DNA of 64,000 nt, taken from positions 1,550,001 to 1,614,000 of the forward strand of contig OY776378.1 of assembly GCA_963675575.1 (NCBI GenBank), read 5' to 3'. Positions 1 to 8,751 of this stretch are shown here, one piece after another. Both the position numbers and the translations under genes were made by a program. Positions within the stretch are counted from its first letter, which is position 1, and every line of letters starts with the position of its first letter. This stretch comes from JAGLOK01 sp963675575. GTDB lineage: Bacteria; Bacillota; Clostridia; Christensenellales; UMGS416. Under the pieces are notes generated by a model that ran no database searches, was not told the origin of the DNA, and saw only the letters and a program-made list of their open reading frames with translations.

Positions 1-774
1 CAGTTTGTCAACTTCAAGCATTTCAAGCCCCAGCTTCGCCACTTCCAAAGTTATTATACCATCGGCCCGTATCATCGCATAGTCACGCACACGTTTAAGC
101 AGCCTGTTGGCTATACGTGGTGTTCCCCTTGAGCGGCATGCGATTTCCCATGCGCCGTCTTCTCTTGTTTCCACGCCTAATATTCGCGCGCTTCGCTTTA
201 TTATTGTCGCAAGTTCATCTGGAGTATATATTTCAAGCCTGCAAATCACACCGAATCTATCCAATAGCGGAGAGGTCAGCATACCGGCGCGTGTCGTTGC
301 GCCAACAAGTGTAAATTTCGGCAAATCAAGTCGTATCGAGCGTGCCGAAGGTCCTTTGCCTATGATGATATCCAGCTTACAGTCTTCCATGGCGGGGTAT
401 AGCACTTCCGCAACAGAATTATTCATTCTGTGAATTTCATCAATAAAAAGAACATCGCCCTCGCCGAGGTTTGTAAGAATGGCAGCCAAATCTCCTGTGC
501 GCTCGATAGCGGGGCCTGAGGTGGTGCGTATCTGTACATTTAGCTCATTTGCGATGATGTTTGCAAGCGTTGTCTTTCCAAGCCCTGGAGGGCCATACAG
601 CAAAACATGGTCCAGGGATTCTTCGCGCATCTTAGCCGCGCCGATAAAGATATCAAGCTGTTCTTTAGCTTTTTCCTGCCCGACATATTCGCCCATTGTT
701 TTTGGACGAAGCGTTATTTCTATATCTAAATCTTCTGTGTTTTTTTCAGATGATAGGAATCTGTTTTCAATCAT
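1..774 (-). CDS. ruvB: Holliday junction DNA helicase RuvB (3' part outside window)
   Basis: RuvB is the hexameric AAA+ motor that, loaded by RuvA, drives branch migration of Holliday junctions in recombination and repair. The ATG is the complement of 772-774 and the frame stays open to the left edge, giving the first 258 residues. Walker A GPPGLGKT lies at residues 61-68, Walker B with DEIH at 112-115, followed by a GATTRAG sensor segment and the arginine-containing RFG segment; the start of the C-terminal winged-helix region is visible. One base separates it from the ruvA stop, so it is the last visible gene of a ruvC-ruvA-ruvB operon. The stop lies outside the window. Confidence 0.97.
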   Translation of the reverse strand, partial: MIENRFLSSEKNTEDLDIEITLRPKTMGEYVGQEKAKEQLDIFIGAAKMREESLDHVLLYGPPGLGKTTLANIIANELNVQIRTTSGPAIERTGDLAAILTNLGEGDVLFIDEIHRMNNSVAEVLYPAMEDCKLDIIIGKGPSARSIRLDLPKFTLVGATTRAGMLTSPLLDRFGVICRLEIYTPDELATIIKRSARILGVETREDGAWEIACRSRGTPRIANRLLKRVRDYAMIRADGIITLEVAKLGLEMLEVDKL

Positions 775-775
775 C

Positions 776-1366
776 TTAAGCTCCCTTGTGCTTCAGCGCC
801 GCTGTAATGAGCTCTTCGACAGTGTCGTATAATCCAGCGTCATTTATTGCGCGGCTGGCTTCAGTGGATGTGAACCCTAGTGCCATAAGCCCGGCAAGCG
901 CTTCTTGCGTCACGCTTGAGTTGCGAGGCTGAGGCATGTCTTTAAACGCGCCTGTCAGCTCTTTATTGTCCACTTTTTCTTTAAGCTCCAGTATCATACG
1001 AAGCGCGGTCTTTTTGCCCACACCCGGAGCGCGCGATATGGCTTCGGCATCCTCGGCGACAAGCGCAACAGCAAGCTCGGTTACGCTCATCACGGACAAT
1101 ATGCTGGTTGCGGCTTTTGGTCCTATGCCGTTTACCGTTATAATTTTTTCAAACATAATTTTTTCTTCGGCGGATAAAAATCCGTAAAGAGTCATCTCTC
1201 CTTCACGCACATGAAAATGCGTGAAAACCTTGGCTGTTTCGCCAATCTCGCCGATTTCGGCCAAAGTGCGGGTGGAAACACCAATAAGATATCCCACACC
1301 ATTACATTCTATTACAACGCTGTCAGCGTGTTTTTGCGCTATTTCACCTTTAAAATATGCGTACAT
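776..1366 (-). CDS. ruvA: Holliday junction branch migration complex subunit RuvA
   Basis: RuvA binds the four-way junction as a tetramer and recruits RuvB. The 196-residue product has the family length. It starts MYAYFKGEI, typical of the N-terminal OB-fold. Two helix-hairpin-helix segments follow (around NGIGPKAATSIL and APGVGKKTALRMI), and the C-terminal UBA-like RuvB-binding domain contains EALAGLMALGFTSTEA. It lies between ruvC (27 bases upstream) and ruvB (1 base downstream), which implies co-transcription and translational coupling to ruvB. Confidence 0.97.
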   Translation of the reverse strand: MYAYFKGEIAQKHADSVVIECNGVGYLIGVSTRTLAEIGEIGETAKVFTHFHVREGEMTLYGFLSAEEKIMFEKIITVNGIGPKAATSILSVMSVTELAVALVAEDAEAISRAPGVGKKTALRMILELKEKVDNKELTGAFKDMPQPRNSSVTQEALAGLMALGFTSTEASRAINDAGLYDTVEELITAALKHKGA

Positions 1367-1393
1367 AATTCTCCTTAAAGAGTCGCATGAAAG

Positions 1394-1894
1394 TTATTTT
1401 ATCTTAAATCCGCTTGATAAATTATACGATTGCGCGTGACATATTGCAACCGCCAAAGCATCGGCAGCGTCATCGGGACGGGCTATCTCCTTCATGCAAA
1501 GAAGCGCTTTCACCATCTGCTGCATTTGATTTTTGTCAGCTCTGCCATATCCGCACACTGCCTGTTTCACCTGAAGAGGCGTATATTCATATAGATTTTC
1601 CGAACCTACAAGGTTGTTTGCCGCTATTACACTCACACCTCTAGCATGCGCAACGGTAAGTGCGGTTTTAATGTTTTTGTTAAAAAAAAGCTCTTCAAAA
1701 GCGACGCATAAGGGATTATATTGCTTTATAAGTTCCTGAGTATCATTAAATATGATAGATAATCTTTTGGGAAGAGGCATACCTGCGGGCGTTGAAATAA
1801 TCCCAAAATCAACAAGGCTTATTGTGCTATTTTCTTTTTTTACCACTCCATATCCTACTGTTGCAAGACCGGGATCTATGCCCAAGATAATCAT
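1394..1894 (-). CDS. ruvC: Crossover junction endodeoxyribonuclease RuvC
   Basis: RuvC is the dimeric Holliday junction resolvase with an RNase H fold. It has 166 residues, the usual length. The acidic active site is visible: D7 in GIDPGL, E67 in the FEELFF segment, and the C-terminal acidic cluster DDAADALAVA with D142 and D145. It is first in the visible ruvCAB order. About 100 bases separate it from the next upstream gene (end at 1992), so it may have its own promoter in that spacer, but I see no strong -35/-10 pair. Confidence 0.97.
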   Translation of the reverse strand: MIILGIDPGLATVGYGVVKKENSTISLVDFGIISTPAGMPLPKRLSIIFNDTQELIKQYNPLCVAFEELFFNKNIKTALTVAHARGVSVIAANNLVGSENLYEYTPLQVKQAVCGYGRADKNQMQQMVKALLCMKEIARPDDAADALAVAICHAQSYNLSSGFKIK

Positions 1895-1991
1895 ACAATC
1901 TCCAAAAAAATATACTAAATATTTGCGTTACAGGAACATATGTATTGTAGCATAGTTTCTAGCTGTTTTAAAGAGAGAGCGGCTTGTTTTT

Positions 1992-3824
1992 TTAGTTTAA
2001 CGCTTTGAGCGGGGCTGTGGTATCGTTTGTAACTTGGAAAATATTATAGCCCTTGTCGGGTTTATCAAACAACATGCCATATGCTTCCCAGAGCTGTGCG
2101 TCACCACCGTCTGCGACATAAACATATTCATAGTTCAAATCATATAGCCTTTGCAAAAAATCTGTCGGCGAAATATCTACTGTCCAAGTGTCGGCCGCTG
2201 AATAAGGCTTGCCCAAACTCCATGTGCCAAGGTTTGTAAGGTTTGTACCCAGTTGATAGCGAGTACCCATGAAAACATATCCTCTGGACTTTTGGAATAT
2301 CATATAAACCTTTGCTTGCGTGCCTACGTCTTTTTGTATCTCTTCGGCACAATATCGCGCCTCTTCTTGATAGACGTTCTCCACTCTTCTGCCACCCATT
2401 ATGTTAAGTGTTGAAGGATGTGTCAGCGCGGCAATTGCAATAACCATTGCCATGCCCAGTGCTGTCAGAAGATTTTTGTTCTTTTTTCCAAAAAGCTTTT
2501 CATCACGAGATAAATCAATAATTACGTAAAATACACTAGGTATCCAGAATATGAAAAAAGTACCCATGAATCGAGTAAAAGAAGCTAGGCTCTCCCCTTC
2601 CCCTTTTGTAAACAAAAATTGATATCCGAAAATTAGAGTCAGGCAATATACAATAAAGCAAACAAAAAAGCCCAGATTTATCGCCAACACTTGCTTTCTC
2701 CGTAATTTATTATTCTTAAGAAGTATGTGAACAAGAAAAGCAGCAATTACCGCCATAAACACAAAAGCAAATGTGCTTGAAGCCAGATAGAAAGGTTGGT
2801 AAACTGTTCCGAGCTTCTGAAAAAAGATCGCCGATTTAAATTTGTCCAAAATAGTTATTAATCTGCTTGTATCAATTGGGAAAAGAGAAACACTTATTCT
2901 CAATGTCTGCGCGCCTATACTCGTAAGATGAATTTGCCAAGACCCCAAAGAAACAATCGCGGTTACGATTGGCAATAATAAATGCGAAATATTTTTCTTA
3001 ACGCTTTTATTTGAGATATTAACAACTAAAATCATTAACATTACAAATACAGCAAATTGTACAGCGTTTGGCCGAACAAGGCATAATGCAAAAAGAATCG
3101 GCAGAATTTTATATATATCGATTAACTTGCGTTCAGACTTATAGTAGATTACAAAAGCTGCTGCCGCCATTATAGCCATTAGAGAATCGGGGAAAATATT
3201 AAAAATATTGTGCACAGAAAATTTTATTATGACAAGCACAGGCAATACAAAAGCCATTACTAACACTAAAGTTTTTTTTAAGCTAGTACCTTTTAGCAAA
3301 GCAGACACACTCGCCGCGATCAATATCGCTTGCGCGTAATACATCATTCCCTCAGGTCCGCCGGCTATTTTCATAAAAGCATATTGAAATAAAGTTGAAG
3401 CAGGTGGATATGTAATGTATAAAACTGCGCCTTCAGGTTTAGGCAACGCGCCTGTAAACAGCATATTTCGCACAACCAGAGCCCAGTGTGAATACTCATC
3501 CCAAGCGCCCGTTACAATGGGTTTGCAAATAAAATACAACATTATTGCAAAAAATATAAATACAACAAACCCAGGCTCGAGCAATTCTTTGAAAAAGGCT
3601 TTCAGATTTTTTCTGTTCAAAATCAAAGTTATAGGATATGCCGCGAGCCCGAGGCCAAGCACAAAATATACACCGAAATTCAGTAAGCCGAAGATTGAAA
3701 ATACATAAAGAATAATGATTACAGCACTTAAGCTTATAATAGAGGCTTCCGAGGACTTTATATTTTTAAAGCTAACTGCCAAAACACTGATGCCAAGCAT
3801 TGAAAATATAATCAGTATGGTCAT
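1992..3824 (-). CDS. Polytopic membrane protein, GT-C-like glycosyltransferase candidate
   Basis: The 610-residue protein has about 12 hydrophobic helices and a soluble C-terminal tail of roughly 120 residues. After the first helices an external loop holds WDEYSHWA and later a YPP motif. Acidic residues in the first external loop are the catalytic signature of lipid-phosphosugar-dependent GT-C glycosyltransferases, so transfer of a sugar from a polyprenyl carrier at the outer face of the membrane is a reasonable guess. The start is supported by GGAG upstream of the ATG. It lies 16 bases after the gene ending at 3841, so the two polytopic proteins form a unit. Substrate unknown; no other wall-polysaccharide genes are adjacent. 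Confidence 0.6.
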   Translation of the reverse strand: MTILIIFSMLGISVLAVSFKNIKSSEASIISLSAVIIILYVFSIFGLLNFGVYFVLGLGLAAYPITLILNRKNLKAFFKELLEPGFVVFIFFAIMLYFICKPIVTGAWDEYSHWALVVRNMLFTGALPKPEGAVLYITYPPASTLFQYAFMKIAGGPEGMMYYAQAILIAASVSALLKGTSLKKTLVLVMAFVLPVLVIIKFSVHNIFNIFPDSLMAIMAAAAFVIYYKSERKLIDIYKILPILFALCLVRPNAVQFAVFVMLMILVVNISNKSVKKNISHLLLPIVTAIVSLGSWQIHLTSIGAQTLRISVSLFPIDTSRLITILDKFKSAIFFQKLGTVYQPFYLASSTFAFVFMAVIAAFLVHILLKNNKLRRKQVLAINLGFFVCFIVYCLTLIFGYQFLFTKGEGESLASFTRFMGTFFIFWIPSVFYVIIDLSRDEKLFGKKNKNLLTALGMAMVIAIAALTHPSTLNIMGGRRVENVYQEEARYCAEEIQKDVGTQAKVYMIFQKSRGYVFMGTRYQLGTNLTNLGTWSLGKPYSAADTWTVDISPTDFLQRLYDLNYEYVYVADGGDAQLWEAYGMLFDKPDKGYNIFQVTNDTTAPLKALN

Positions 3825-3840
3825 AAATCGCTCCGTTAGA

Positions 3841-5289
3841 CTAATCCTTTTTGTAAATTACTTCTTCTTTGCCGTAAAAACCATTCACATCATAATTAAT
3901 AAAACTATATACATCAGGCATAAGCATTTCATTAGTGGGAATCGAAGTTAAATCAACACTTTTGATGTTCTCATCTTCAAGTTCGCTGAATATATCATTC
4001 ATCCTTCCAGTAAACCTTGACACTTCCATGCCTAAAATTGAGTACTCTGCCCGTATAGACCATGCTTTCATAAGCTTATCGCCTGAAAACGAAGTGCCAA
4101 TCAGCATAACAATAAGTATGGCCGACACTGCAGGATTTAATGAAAATTTTTGCCCTTTTTCCTTTTTCACATAATAACCGATGCAGTTTATAATATTTAC
4201 AAACAACAAAAGTAGTTCCGCCATTGTCCGGGCATTTTGCTGCCTCAGCGGGCCCGCGTTGTGGAATATAAATGCTGAAGGCATATACATGCAAAACACT
4301 GTTAGAAATGACGCAATCGCCAAATAAACAGGCTTTATAAATTTCATATCGGATTTTTCAGACATCTTCGCGATAAAAGGAAACGCTGTCAAAAGTGATG
4401 CAAGCGAAAGGCCATATGCAGCATTGGATGTAACTTCAGAAGTGAAATTTTGCAGCATGCAAAGAGCTGTGTATTGCAGATTTACATGTTTTGCATAATT
4501 GCCCATATTACCGGGGGCAAAAGCGTTTATAGCGATGAATATGCCCAGTGCCAGCCAGTTTGCTACGTACATCCATTTCTTTGGATTGCGTCTAATAAAT
4601 ATCATAAGTATAAAAAATGAATAGCCCACGGTCAGCATTAAAAGCTGCGGATAATTTGTTCCTCCCAGGAAAAAAGACAGCAAAAGCATGAATATATAAC
4701 TCACAATCCGCGCTCTTCGGCTTTGTGTCTTTTCAAATATTACAGTGACCGCAATCATTAAAATTACCATTTCAAAAGAAAAAGTATAATACCATGCGCC
4801 GTTAAACCAATATATTCCTTCCAAAACTGAAGCCCAAAATTGAAGAACAAGAAAAGAATAAATAGCGGATAAAATATAGAGCACCTTGTCTTTGCTTTTA
4901 AACATATATTTGTTTAATACATATGCTAAAAACAGCGGGCACAGAAAACAAATAAGAATCAAAACAAACGCTGCAATTCTGTAAAGATTAAGCGAAAAAA
5001 CAGCGGGCTGCGCGCTCATAATAAAAATGCTTGAATATGTTCCCTGCCAAAAAAGATATCTGTTAATCGTGTGCTTTGCCGCCGCAACAGCAACGCTGAA
5101 CACGGAGCCTGTTTCAACGTAAGCCTGTCGAGCAGCCGCCCCGTATACAAAATCGTCAGCGCTGGGCACTGCGCTTTTGCACAAAGAAAAAAGCGGTATT
5201 GTAAGAAATAAAACTAATAAATAAGCCAATATTACGTATTTATATTTCCAAAGAGTTCTCAAAAAATTTTTAAATTTAATTGAATTCAT
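3841..5289 (-). CDS. Polytopic membrane protein, DUF6056-like (GT-C-like)
   Basis: The 482-residue integral membrane protein has about 11 helices. It starts with a short basic cytoplasmic segment and a first helix (VILAYLLVLFLTIPLF). The first external loop contains ADDFVYG and then WQGTYSS, the pattern I associate with the DUF6056 family of predicted glycosyltransferases; the paired Asp residues in the loop match a GT-C type active site. Upstream partner of the 610-residue protein, which also carries an acidic first loop. Role inferred: modification of a surface glycopolymer or lipid. The family name is from memory of the motif and should be confirmed by a profile search. Confidence 0.55.
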   Translation of the reverse strand: MNSIKFKNFLRTLWKYKYVILAYLLVLFLTIPLFSLCKSAVPSADDFVYGAAARQAYVETGSVFSVAVAAAKHTINRYLFWQGTYSSIFIMSAQPAVFSLNLYRIAAFVLILICFLCPLFLAYVLNKYMFKSKDKVLYILSAIYSFLVLQFWASVLEGIYWFNGAWYYTFSFEMVILMIAVTVIFEKTQSRRARIVSYIFMLLLSFFLGGTNYPQLLMLTVGYSFFILMIFIRRNPKKWMYVANWLALGIFIAINAFAPGNMGNYAKHVNLQYTALCMLQNFTSEVTSNAAYGLSLASLLTAFPFIAKMSEKSDMKFIKPVYLAIASFLTVFCMYMPSAFIFHNAGPLRQQNARTMAELLLLFVNIINCIGYYVKKEKGQKFSLNPAVSAILIVMLIGTSFSGDKLMKAWSIRAEYSILGMEVSRFTGRMNDIFSELEDENIKSVDLTSIPTNEMLMPDVYSFINYDVNGFYGKEEVIYKKD

Positions 5290-5366
5290 ATTTGCTGCCT
5301 AACATTGAATTATTGTAAAATTTTCTATTTATTATAACACATAAAACGCAAAATATAATATGCAAT

Positions 5367-5801
5367 TTATTTGGCTAAACCTCGGTTATTGTTTTGTCTA
5401 AGATAATCATTTATAAACTTTGCGTCTTCATGTTCCAAACCACGCTCACCTGACAGCGATTCTACATGATGCCTGAACTCGTGCCTTAAAGTTTTTCGCA
5501 GTTGGGTTTTCAGGTCTTCTCTGTTAAGGTCTCCGTGGACTCGCGTAAAAGAACCATAATATATCACAATATATCTGCCCAGGTTGTTGTTGCGGTGATA
5601 TTCGCCCATTACATAGAGCCCGTTCGCGCCTTCTACCTGGCTTTTCTTTGCCTTAGGCAAAAGCATAATCCCGCCGTTTAGTTCTTTAAAAAAAGCTTCG
5701 GGCATTTCATCGGCCAGTTCAGCAATCATTTCCTCAGTTTCTTGAATAGATATCATAGTATAAATATAACTTTTTATTTTAATATCTGCAATCCTTTTCA
5801 T
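5367..5801 (-). CDS. Small zincin-type metallopeptidase family protein
   Basis: The protein is 144 residues from the first ATG. The zinc-binding HExxH signature appears as HEFRHHVE near residue 113, followed by a downstream acidic stretch (GLEHEDAKF) that could give the third ligand. The size and layout fit the small metallopeptidase family common in Firmicutes and Actinobacteria. An internal ATG (complement of 5754-5756, giving MISIQETEEMI) is where homologues usually begin, but neither start has a strong ribosome binding site, so the first 15 residues are uncertain. It is divergent from the DUF1858-like gene at 5877 and shares an AT-rich promoter region with it. Substrate unknown. Confidence 0.75.
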   Translation of the reverse strand: MKRIADIKIKSYIYTMISIQETEEMIAELADEMPEAFFKELNGGIMLLPKAKKSQVEGANGLYVMGEYHRNNNLGRYIVIYYGSFTRVHGDLNREDLKTQLRKTLRHEFRHHVESLSGERGLEHEDAKFINDYLRQNNNRGLAK

Positions 5802-5847
5802 GATGATATCACTTTTTTAATTTTTATTATATTACAATTTGTTTATA

Positions 5848-5869
5848 TGTTATAATTTCAATATAGGAG
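5848..5869 (+). promoter_or_regulatory. Extended -10 promoter and RBS for the DUF1858-like gene
   Basis: TGTTATAAT at 5848-5856 is a TGn-extended -10 element. AGGAG at 5865-5869 is 7 bases before the ATG at 5877, so the leader would be very short. No good -35 is seen. Confidence 0.45.
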
Positions 5870-5876
5870 TGATTGT

Positions 5877-6206
5877 ATGACAGTAATATACTCAGGTGCT
5901 ACATTATTCACACTTGTCAGAGTGCATCCGTGTTTGAAGATTGTTTTATATGATTTGGGCTGCAAATACATAATAAAATCCGGATTTTTATACACCGTAG
6001 GTCTTTTTTTGTCTTTAAAAAAAATGGCCAGGCTTAAAAAGATTGAATGGAACGCCTTAGTTTACGCGTTTATTCGAAGCGGATTTGAAATTGTAGATAC
6101 AAAGATTTATTTAAATCATAATAAAAAAGAAGCAAAAAATACTCAAAGAAGATACGCTCCAGTTGAAGTACATAGAAACTTTGCCAAAACAAAGCGAAGA
6201 TTTTGA
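5877..6206 (+). CDS. Divergent DUF1858-like protein with basic C-terminal tail
   Basis: The 109-residue protein begins 7 bases after AGGAG. Residues 9 to about 72 align by eye with the whole of the neighbouring DUF1858 protein at 6350: hPxhxxhhxDLGxxxIhKxGhLxxhGxxhxLxKxAxhKKIxW followed by an aromatic/hydrophobic helix and a final GhEh. It adds a very basic 35-residue tail rich in Lys, Arg and Asn. It is therefore a duplicated, diverged paralogue placed just upstream of the intact DUF1858-DUF438 pair. DUF1858 resembles the N-terminal part of redox or hybrid-cluster-related proteins; its function here is unknown. The tail suggests nucleic-acid or membrane-surface contact, which is inference only. 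Confidence 0.65.
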   Translation: MTVIYSGATLFTLVRVHPCLKIVLYDLGCKYIIKSGFLYTVGLFLSLKKMARLKKIEWNALVYAFIRSGFEIVDTKIYLNHNKKEAKNTQRRYAPVEVHRNFAKTKRRF

Positions 6207-6315
6207 CAAATTAGGCGTATTATCTTTAGACATATAAATTATAAATCTTACTATAAATATCTCACTTCCGGTTTAATAAAAAATAAATTTATTCTAAATC
6301 CTTACTAATAAAATA

Positions 6316-6341
6316 TGATATAATGTTAATGTATTAAGGAG
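6316..6341 (+). promoter_or_regulatory. Extended -10 promoter and RBS for the DUF1858-DUF438 operon
   Basis: TGATATAAT at 6316-6324 is an extended -10 element. AAGGAG at 6336-6341 sits 8 bases before the ATG at 6350. The pair therefore appears to have its own promoter, separate from the upstream paralogue. Confidence 0.45.
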
Positions 6342-6349
6342 AAGAAATT

Positions 6350-6586
6350 ATGCTTATAAAAATTGACTCTTCACTTTCTATATATGAATTGATTAAAGAA
6401 TATCCTGACATCCAAAGTATAATGGCGGATTTAGGCTTTAGCGATATTCTAAAACCAGGAATGTTACAAAGCGCAGGACGCATTATGACGCTTTCCAAAG
6501 GTGCAAAAATGAAAAAAATCGACTGGGCATACATTGAAAAGGCGTTCAGCGATAACGGCTATGAATTAAACGTCAAGGAGGAATAA
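6350..6586 (+). CDS. DUF1858 domain-containing protein
   Basis: The 78-residue protein is essentially one DUF1858 domain: an N-terminal strand (LIKIDSSLSIYELI), the conserved hPDIQSIMADLGF segment, a KPGMLQSAGRIMTL helix and a C-terminal helix ending GYEL. Strong AAGGAG upstream. Its stop is directly followed, after one base, by the DUF438 gene, so translation is coupled. DUF1858 and DUF438 proteins are often encoded together in anaerobic Firmicutes. The exact biochemical role is not established; a redox- or gas-sensing partnership with the hemerythrin/PAS protein is the natural inference. Confidence 0.85.
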   Translation: MLIKIDSSLSIYELIKEYPDIQSIMADLGFSDILKPGMLQSAGRIMTLSKGAKMKKIDWAYIEKAFSDNGYELNVKEE

Positions 6587-6587
6587 A

Positions 6588-7823
6588 ATGAGTGAACTTA
6601 TCGATAACAGGAAAAAGAAACAAGAAAAACTTAAAGAGATAATCATGAAACTCCACGAGGGCGCAACAGTAGATGAGGTAAAAGCGGAGTTTGATAAGTT
6701 AACTGTGGGCGTTTCAGCCACCGAAATTACTGAAATGGAGCAGTCTTTGGTTGACGAAGGACTTGCGGTATCCGAGATACAAAGGCTGTGCGATGTTCAT
6801 GCATCTGTTTTTAAAGGGTCTATTGAAGATATCCATAAAGACGACGCGGTTCCTTCCCCCTCTTTGGATGAATGGCATCCGGTTACCACGTTTAAAAAAG
6901 AAAACAGAGCCATTGAGGTTTTGATTGAAATCAAAATCCATAAAAGCCTGAGCCGCGGTGACAAGGATGGATTGGTTGAAGGATTAAATGAATTATCCGA
7001 GATTGATAAACATTATAAGCGCAAGGAAAATCTCATCTTCCCCTATATGGAAAAGTATAACTTCACCGCTCCGCCTCAGGTGATGTGGGGCGTTGACGAT
7101 GAAATACGCTCGAAGTTAAGTGACATCAGAAATTGGGTAATTTCATCTGCGGACATTTCCTATTTGGAAGGTGAGATTCGCGAACTTACAACCCAGATTA
7201 ATGAGATGATTTTCAAGGAAGAGGAAATCATGTTCCCGATGGTAATGGACGTATTCACCCAAGATGAATGGGTTGACATAGAAAAATCCAGCGCTGAAAT
7301 CGGATATATATTTATCGGCGAGGTAAAACCGTGGATGCCTTCAGGCAGTGAAACTGCGCACGCAAAAGATTCCGATACTCAACAATCTTTCGAGAAATTT
7401 GTTGCCGTGGATTCGGATGCGCTTATATCTTTTGATGCCGGCACACTCACCGCCAAGGAGCTTAATTCCATCTTAAACACCATTCCAATTGACATGACTT
7501 TCGTTGGCGCTGACAACCGCGTCAAATATTTCACTCAGGGCAAAGAACGCATATTCACACGGCCACTTACAATTTTGGGCCGCGAGGTTAAGCATTGCCA
7601 TCCACCAAAGAGTGTACATATTGTTGAGCAAATTGTTGAAGATTTACGCAGCGGCAAAAAAGACCATGAGGACTTTTGGATTCATATGGGCAAGCAGTTT
7701 GTACACATCAGGTATTTTGCCGTTCGCGACAAAAATGGTGAGTATCTCGGCACACTTGAAGTTTCGCAAAACATTAAACCTATTACTGAGCTTGACGGCG
7801 AAAAGAGGTTGGTGGAGGAATAA
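6588..7823 (+). CDS. DUF438 / hemerythrin-like / PAS domain protein
   Basis: The 411-residue cytoplasmic protein has three parts. Residues 1-75 are the DUF438 domain (IIMKLHEGATVDEVKAEF segment). Residues about 95-235 are a hemerythrin-like four-helix HHE domain, with H98 in DEWHPV, HKSL, the HY.RKENLIFPYME segment and a late EEEIMFPM helix that supply the di-iron ligands. Residues about 285-405 are a PAS domain (LNTIPIDMTFVGADNRVKYF, ending GEYLGTLEVSQNI). This set suggests a soluble sensor of oxygen, nitric oxide or redox state, but no output domain is present, so a partner must relay the signal. It is the second gene of a two-gene operon with DUF1858 and ends at a strong terminator. Confidence 0.88.
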   Translation: MSELIDNRKKKQEKLKEIIMKLHEGATVDEVKAEFDKLTVGVSATEITEMEQSLVDEGLAVSEIQRLCDVHASVFKGSIEDIHKDDAVPSPSLDEWHPVTTFKKENRAIEVLIEIKIHKSLSRGDKDGLVEGLNELSEIDKHYKRKENLIFPYMEKYNFTAPPQVMWGVDDEIRSKLSDIRNWVISSADISYLEGEIRELTTQINEMIFKEEEIMFPMVMDVFTQDEWVDIEKSSAEIGYIFIGEVKPWMPSGSETAHAKDSDTQQSFEKFVAVDSDALISFDAGTLTAKELNSILNTIPIDMTFVGADNRVKYFTQGKERIFTRPLTILGREVKHCHPPKSVHIVEQIVEDLRSGKKDHEDFWIHMGKQFVHIRYFAVRDKNGEYLGTLEVSQNIKPITELDGEKRLVEE

Positions 7824-7850
7824 AATAAAACTATTTATACTTCGATAAAA

Positions 7851-7873
7851 AAGCACCGCTCCGCGGTGCTTTT
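7851..7873. terminator. Bidirectional intrinsic terminator
   Basis: An 8-bp perfect stem (AGCACCGC / GCGGTGCT) with a 3-base loop has A6 on the left and T4 on the right. It serves the DUF438 gene on the plus strand and the convergent surface-protein gene at 7945. Confidence 0.85.
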
Positions 7874-7944
7874 CTGTTAGTTTGTCTAAGATATCGATAT
7901 TACTTTTATACACTATGCTTTAGGTGATTAATCTTCTTATTTTG

Positions 7945-8667
7945 TTATCTATTCTTTGCCACAATCACTATAATCAGCACAACTAAAAGTACTGCTATCA
8001 CACCCGCCACGATAATAATAGTCATTAATATAGCCTTGTCCTGGAAAATCGTTCCTGTTGAAATAGAACTGGTATCTGTCTCTTCAGCGGTCGCCACCGC
8101 ATGAGGAACAGGGGTATAAGTCGCAATGGTTTGGAGGGTCGGAATTGGCACAGCCGTAGGCTCAAGGGTGGGTGTCGCTGTCGCTGTTGGCGTTATCTCC
8201 AGCGTCGGTGTTGCCGATGGTGTCGGTGTGGGAGTCGGAGCCGCCATCACTATAAAGTCATGACCAGATGAATATTCACTATCTGTGGAACCTGATGCAG
8301 TATATGTAATCTTTGCACCAATCCTATAATCTCCTATATCAGATTCCTTGAATGTATATTTAAATGAAGTGTGTTTTGATGTGCCGGAAGCTATAGTTCC
8401 CAATGCTATTTGATTTCCACTATAAACACTGTTTGCTCCGTTTAATCTATAGTAGTATTCGACTACTGCATTTGTTGCATTGCTAGTGCTCTTATTACGA
8501 AAAGAGTCATCTATCTCAACAGTATCACCTACATAGTATATATCTTGCTCCGGAGCAACACTACCTGTTGTTGAAAATATATCAGCTGCAAGCGCAGTTG
8601 TCGGGAACAAAAACAAAATCGTTAAAACAAATGCAATGAGTGCGCAGATATGTTTAATTATTTTCAT
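7945..8667 (-). CDS. Membrane-anchored surface protein, one Ig-like domain, PT-rich linker
   Basis: The 240-residue protein has a Sec signal peptide (hydrophobic core CALIAFVLTILFLFP, cleavage near ALA-AD). It continues with a beta-rich domain of about 110 residues (YYVGDTVEIDDSFRNKS ... GHDFIVM), a low-complexity T/P/A linker of about 60 residues, and a C-terminal transmembrane helix ending in AKNR. The tail orientation fixes the domain outside the cell. It is a shorter paralogue of the upstream protein at 8752: the Ig-like domain and the segment FQDKAILMTIII match closely. ATTAGGAGAAAGT precedes the ATG. No sortase motif is seen, so anchoring is by the C-terminal helix. Function unknown; adhesive or structural roles are possible. 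Confidence 0.8.
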   Translation of the reverse strand: MKIIKHICALIAFVLTILFLFPTTALAADIFSTTGSVAPEQDIYYVGDTVEIDDSFRNKSTSNATNAVVEYYYRLNGANSVYSGNQIALGTIASGTSKHTSFKYTFKESDIGDYRIGAKITYTASGSTDSEYSSGHDFIVMAAPTPTPTPSATPTLEITPTATATPTLEPTAVPIPTLQTIATYTPVPHAVATAEETDTSSISTGTIFQDKAILMTIIIVAGVIAVLLVVLIIVIVAKNR

Positions 8668-8751
8668 ACTTTCTCCTAATGGTCGTTTTTTTATAGATAT
8701 ATATTGTATGTTTTCTACTATGTTGGCGCAAGGCCCCGATTAAAATATTTA

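Noticed and set aside
936..1187. Open frames antisense to ruvA, ruvC and ruvB
   Set aside because: They lie opposite intact conserved genes and have no RBS or recognisable motif.
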